Shown one piece after another: positions 62,101 to 64,000 of a stretch of 64,000 nt of DNA. The notes under the pieces are model-generated. The model searched no databases, was not told the origin of the DNA, and was given only the letters and a program-made list of their open reading frames with translations. Position numbers and translations under genes: made by a program. The DNA comes from an uncultured Anderseniella sp. (GTDB lineage: Bacteria; Pseudomonadota; Alphaproteobacteria; Rhizobiales; Aestuariivirgaceae): positions 248,001 through 312,000 of the forward strand of contig CANKYU010000004.1 of the NCBI GenBank assembly GCA_947488295.1, in the 5' to 3' direction. How positions within the stretch are numbered: the first letter of the stretch is position 1; each line of letters begins with the position of its first letter.

Positions 62101-64000
62101 CCAGCGCCTCGATGGTTCCACCGGCCAGTTGACCAACCGGCTGACATCGATCCTGGACAGTTCAACCGGCGAACTGACGGGCCGCCTCGAAGGCGCGACA
62201 TCGCACATGGCCGAATTGCTGAACAGCGCCTCGTCTGAAATGACCGGCAAGCTGGACGCCACGACGAACGAACTTGTCGAGCGCCTTGATACCTCGTCCG
62301 CGTCGATTTCGGGCCGCCTGGAAGGCTCCACGTCGCGCATGGCCGAACTGCTCAACAATGTAACGGCGGAAATGACCGGCAAGCTGGACACAACGACCAA
62401 TGCCCTTGCTGACCGGCTTGATGCCTCTTCCGGCGCCATGACCGGCCGGCTCGATGAAGTGTCCCTGCTGTTGACCGACCGCCTTGATTCAACATCGTCC
62501 AGCCTGACGACCCGTCTCGACACGGTGGCCGATACCATGAGCAACCTTATCACCCAGCTCAAGGATCGTTCGGGCACGGTTCTGAGCCAGATCGAGGGCA
62601 TGTCCGGCAAGCTGGATAACACCACGTCTGAATGGTACTCCCACGTGGAACGCGCCAATCAGGAGATGTCCACCCGCTTCGAGACAACCACGGCGGAAGT
62701 CGCCGAGACCATGGAAAAGACAGGCGCAGCCATGTTCATGCGCCTGGAAGACAATTCCCGCGAAATGGGCAAGCGCTTTGACCTGGCCAGCACACTGCTC
62801 GAAGAGATCACCACTGATGTCATCACCCGCATGGATGCATCCGGCGAACAGTTCTCCAAGATGCTGGACGAGCGCGCGGCACGGGTGTTCAACGAACTGG
62901 GCACTGCGCGCACGGCGTTTTCCGAAGGTCTGGACGGCGCCGCACGTGATCTTGTCGCCGAGCTTGGCCGGGCGTCGGTATCTTTTGCCGACAATATGGA
63001 AGAAAACACCCAGTCGATTTCGGCCCGGTTCGAAACCAATGCCGCCAGCGTCATCAACCACCTCGCCCAGTCAGCCGGAGAATTTGAAACCCGCGCCAGC
63101 GAGGCATCACGGCGCCTTGAGGATACCGGTTCGAAGTTCGCCACCCATACCGACCAGGCCTACACCATGATGGCCGAAGCCCTGAAGGACACGGCCGGCG
63201 AACTGGACCAGCGCATCGACACCGTGTCGACCGCACTGGTAGGCCGTCTCGACACCACGTCAGGCAAGATTTCCGAACGCCTGGAAAGTGCGTCGGAAAA
63301 GGTCGACCGCGCCGTGACGAACTTCAACGAGCGTCTTGATCGCATGATCGACAGCCGCGACACCCAGATGGCAGGCCTGCTGCAGAAGCTCGGCCAGAAA
63401 TCCGAGGAAGTCGACGGCATCATGGAACGCTATATGGAGCGCGTCGAACATTCCCTGACAGACGCCAACAAGCGCACAGATGAACTCGGCCGCCTGATAA
63501 CGTCTCAGTTTACCGCTGCGGCCGACAACATGCAGGAAGAGATCAAGAAGATCGAGGCGATCTCCGATGAGCAGGTCAGCCGGGCTGCCCGCAACATCAT
63601 CTCCCAGCATGCCGAGGTGGTGCGCCAGCTCAACACCACCATGTCCGGTTCCACCGAGGAATTCTCCTCGACCGCGGACGAAATGCGCGAAGCTGCCGCC
63701 AGTGTGGTTCGCGAAATCGAGTTTGCCCGCGGCGAAGTGCGCCGGGCCGTGCTGGAACTGCCGGCGGAAACACGCAATTCCGCAGACGCCATGCGCCGCG
63801 TCGTCACCGACCAGATCACGGCGCTCAACGCGCTGGCTGATGTCGTCAAGCGGCAGTCATCCTCGCTGGCAATGTCCGGTCCCGGCATTTATGTGCCGCC
63901 GGAGACCGGAGGACGAACGCCGGGAAAAACTGAGGGCACCGCGTCCATAGCTGCGTCACAGCAGACGTCCGGTGCCCGGAAAACGAAGCGCAGTGCCGAC
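59189..64000 (+). CDS. Giant membrane coiled-coil protein, GPR (growth pole ring)-like, truncated by window edge
   Basis: The frame is open from ATG 59189 to the right edge, at least 1604 codons with no stop. GGGGA at 59176-59180 supports this start; an ATG three codons earlier is possible. The layout is a basic, Arg-rich cytoplasmic start (1-70), two transmembrane helices (about 83-105 and 122-142), an early helical region, then 66 successive 11-residue repeats at residues 387-1116 (for example MTGKLEATSNA, LADRLDTSSET) with one 4-residue insertion, and further interrupted repeats to about 1430. Size, topology and apolipoprotein-like repeats resemble the Agrobacterium GPR protein, needed for polar growth. 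That link is inference from architecture. Confidence 0.8.
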   Translation, partial: MSSESNQPRRASRRGNRRAIEEQKDEQVARRDAAERRRLDALEQRRREAKLRGRPANENDAFAASSLQAIRERTSTTPIWSAVAVSLVWLAIWIVLYVPSLAQLAGSPLSLTNLPVTMRTIMMAVIPVLSFLVLGYLIFRTNQINHVSQALMQTAMRLVRPQDVATESLASVSQLVRSEVDQLVGGVEHAVQRASELEGVVHKEIANIERAFGANEERIRTMLEGLEHQRNSLHETGRVIGVEATPLLSRIEENTQSLSGIISTASSTLAALEHGLKNTTSELSQTVDEISTRASFVGTEISGQTARMEQMSGTLVNEMRVFSDSVTNQVSTMQETAQRMNTEGMQFGDSLRQLEGSVTSGIRESLEEVRGVRVELTQGIEQVTSATTEQMRLAADQNTEMMKLTGESVANAVRTTSGEIVSSVQQSTQAVSEQLQAASEQNTEMMKIAGDTVAQKVHSASGEIVQSVQQTAQSVNEQLQAAGESVAQAVMSTTGTVVQTVQHSTQTVSEQLQSAADAHTAMIADSGTRITDNVRAASGEMVSSIEQSSEAVVGQLRTVADESVAMLKGTGENVTQAVRSTSGSVVTTMQATSDDILGQIKLVGSDVAESVQVTSEVVLRNLNEVGSEVTDRVQSAGNNVVTNLQTTGNTVASSLETTSVKVVETLMESGEKIARDTEASSETMLAYIHESGGKASAALAEAGNQVNERLLGTTNEMTSLLNSSVEKVAQRLTSASSAVGEQIDLSGTALTDRLLSISGEFVQNVATARDEVYAYMEDVSGKMSGTLEVASGDLFKRFEVITEEITGKLETSAGTLFNRVETATSHMSGHLDESTARLSGQIEETSDAMVTRLEGATTRMAGLLDTASVGMTGKLEATSNALADRLDTSSETLTGKLQATGSELAALLSSSSEELTGKLESTSKEVTERLSTNSTQLTNRLESVTSRVADALDQASVEMSDKLDTTTSTIAQRLDGSTGQLTNRLTSILDSSTGELTGRLEGATSHMAELLNSASSEMTGKLDATTNELVERLDTSSASISGRLEGSTSRMAELLNNVTAEMTGKLDTTTNALADRLDASSGAMTGRLDEVSLLLTDRLDSTSSSLTTRLDTVADTMSNLITQLKDRSGTVLSQIEGMSGKLDNTTSEWYSHVERANQEMSTRFETTTAEVAETMEKTGAAMFMRLEDNSREMGKRFDLASTLLEEITTDVITRMDASGEQFSKMLDERAARVFNELGTARTAFSEGLDGAARDLVAELGRASVSFADNMEENTQSISARFETNAASVINHLAQSAGEFETRASEASRRLEDTGSKFATHTDQAYTMMAEALKDTAGELDQRIDTVSTALVGRLDTTSGKISERLESASEKVDRAVTNFNERLDRMIDSRDTQMAGLLQKLGQKSEEVDGIMERYMERVEHSLTDANKRTDELGRLITSQFTAAADNMQEEIKKIEAISDEQVSRAARNIISQHAEVVRQLNTTMSGSTEEFSSTADEMREAAASVVREIEFARGEVRRAVLELPAETRNSADAMRRVVTDQITALNALADVVKRQSSSLAMSGPGIYVPPETGGRTPGKTEGTASIAASQQTSGARKTKRSAD
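60347..62536 (+). repeat. 66 consecutive 33-bp (11-codon) repeats
   Basis: From 60347 to 61666 there are exactly 40 units of 33 bases without a gap, and 26 more units run to 62536 with a single 12-base insertion around 62150. Units 2-5 and 6-9 are near copies of each other (132-base higher-order repeat at about 60380 and 60512). At protein level each unit follows hydrophobic-x-x-x-hydrophobic with polar Ser/Thr/Gly positions. Confidence 0.9.

Noticed and set aside
60347..62536. Methyl-accepting chemotaxis protein signalling domain
   Set aside because: The Ser/Thr/Ala/Glu-rich helices look similar, but the MCP hairpin tip motif is absent and the period is 11 rather than 7.
61510..62658. 382-codon minus-strand frame across the hendecad repeats
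   Set aside because: Antisense of a 33-bp periodic coding region, Ser/Arg-rich with the same period; it is a by-product of the repeat.

Overview
The window looks like chromosomal DNA of an alphaproteobacterium, most likely of the Hyphomicrobiales (Rhizobiales) group. The evidence is a CckA-type cell-cycle kinase, an alphaproteobacterial DksA with a reduced zinc finger, a direct-repeat GTTC-N7-GTTC SOS box of the alphaproteobacterial type, a YcjX/YcjF pair, and a giant coiled-coil membrane protein resembling the growth-pole-ring (GPR) protein of Agrobacterium. Base composition is moderately GC-rich and even. I saw no rRNA, tRNA, CRISPR array or transposase; the only mobile element is a short MITE-like element.

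Layout. 1-5.5 kb: the edge of an SOS-controlled gene leaving on the left, an M19 dipeptidase-family protein, and a translationally coupled minus-strand set (amidase, Ldh-family oxidoreductase, LAS-type metallopeptidase). 5.6-12.1 kb: a glycosyltransferase, cckA, a FliO-like protein, dksA and a MoxR-type ATPase. 12.1-16.6 kb: two overlapping lipoprotein genes, a DUF2975 membrane protein with its HTH partner, then a TbpB-like surface lipoprotein overlapping a Slam outer-membrane protein. 16.6-22.8 kb: the MITE, a P-loop protein, metA (acetyl-CoA type), a MaoC-type hydratase and a TctABC uptake system. 23-28.6 kb: a hybrid kinase and a TadG-like protein flanked by two paralogous stand-alone receivers. 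28.7-35.5 kb: SixA-like phosphatase, YcjX/YcjF, LemA, a DUF2207 protein and an M48 protease, an envelope-maintenance block. 35.5-41 kb: AraC regulator, cupin, ipdC, DUF2585 and a CoxE-type VWA protein. 41-50 kb: small membrane and secreted proteins, including a tandem-duplicated Cys-containing pair, aceK, an EF-hand protein, an MFS transporter and an FMN/FAD demethylase-like enzyme. 50-50.9 kb: a gene-free array of hairpin-rich repeats. 51-58.8 kb: a VWA-containing TadG-like protein, a persulfide-dioxygenase-like hydrolase, a GlcD-like oxidase, a P1 peptidase, a ferredoxin with its reductase, and an HPt protein. 59.2 kb to the right edge: the truncated giant coiled-coil gene, open for at least 1604 codons.

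The most striking sequence-level observation is that this last protein contains 66 consecutive 11-residue repeats, interrupted only once by four extra residues. Other points of interest are the Slam/TbpB-like pair without an adjacent TonB receptor, the receiver-kinase-pilin-receiver island, the MITE with 26-bp perfect termini, the ~145-bp repeat array, several extended palindromes in promoter regions, and enzymes that lack expected ligand residues (M19 protein, OYE-type flavoprotein, DksA).
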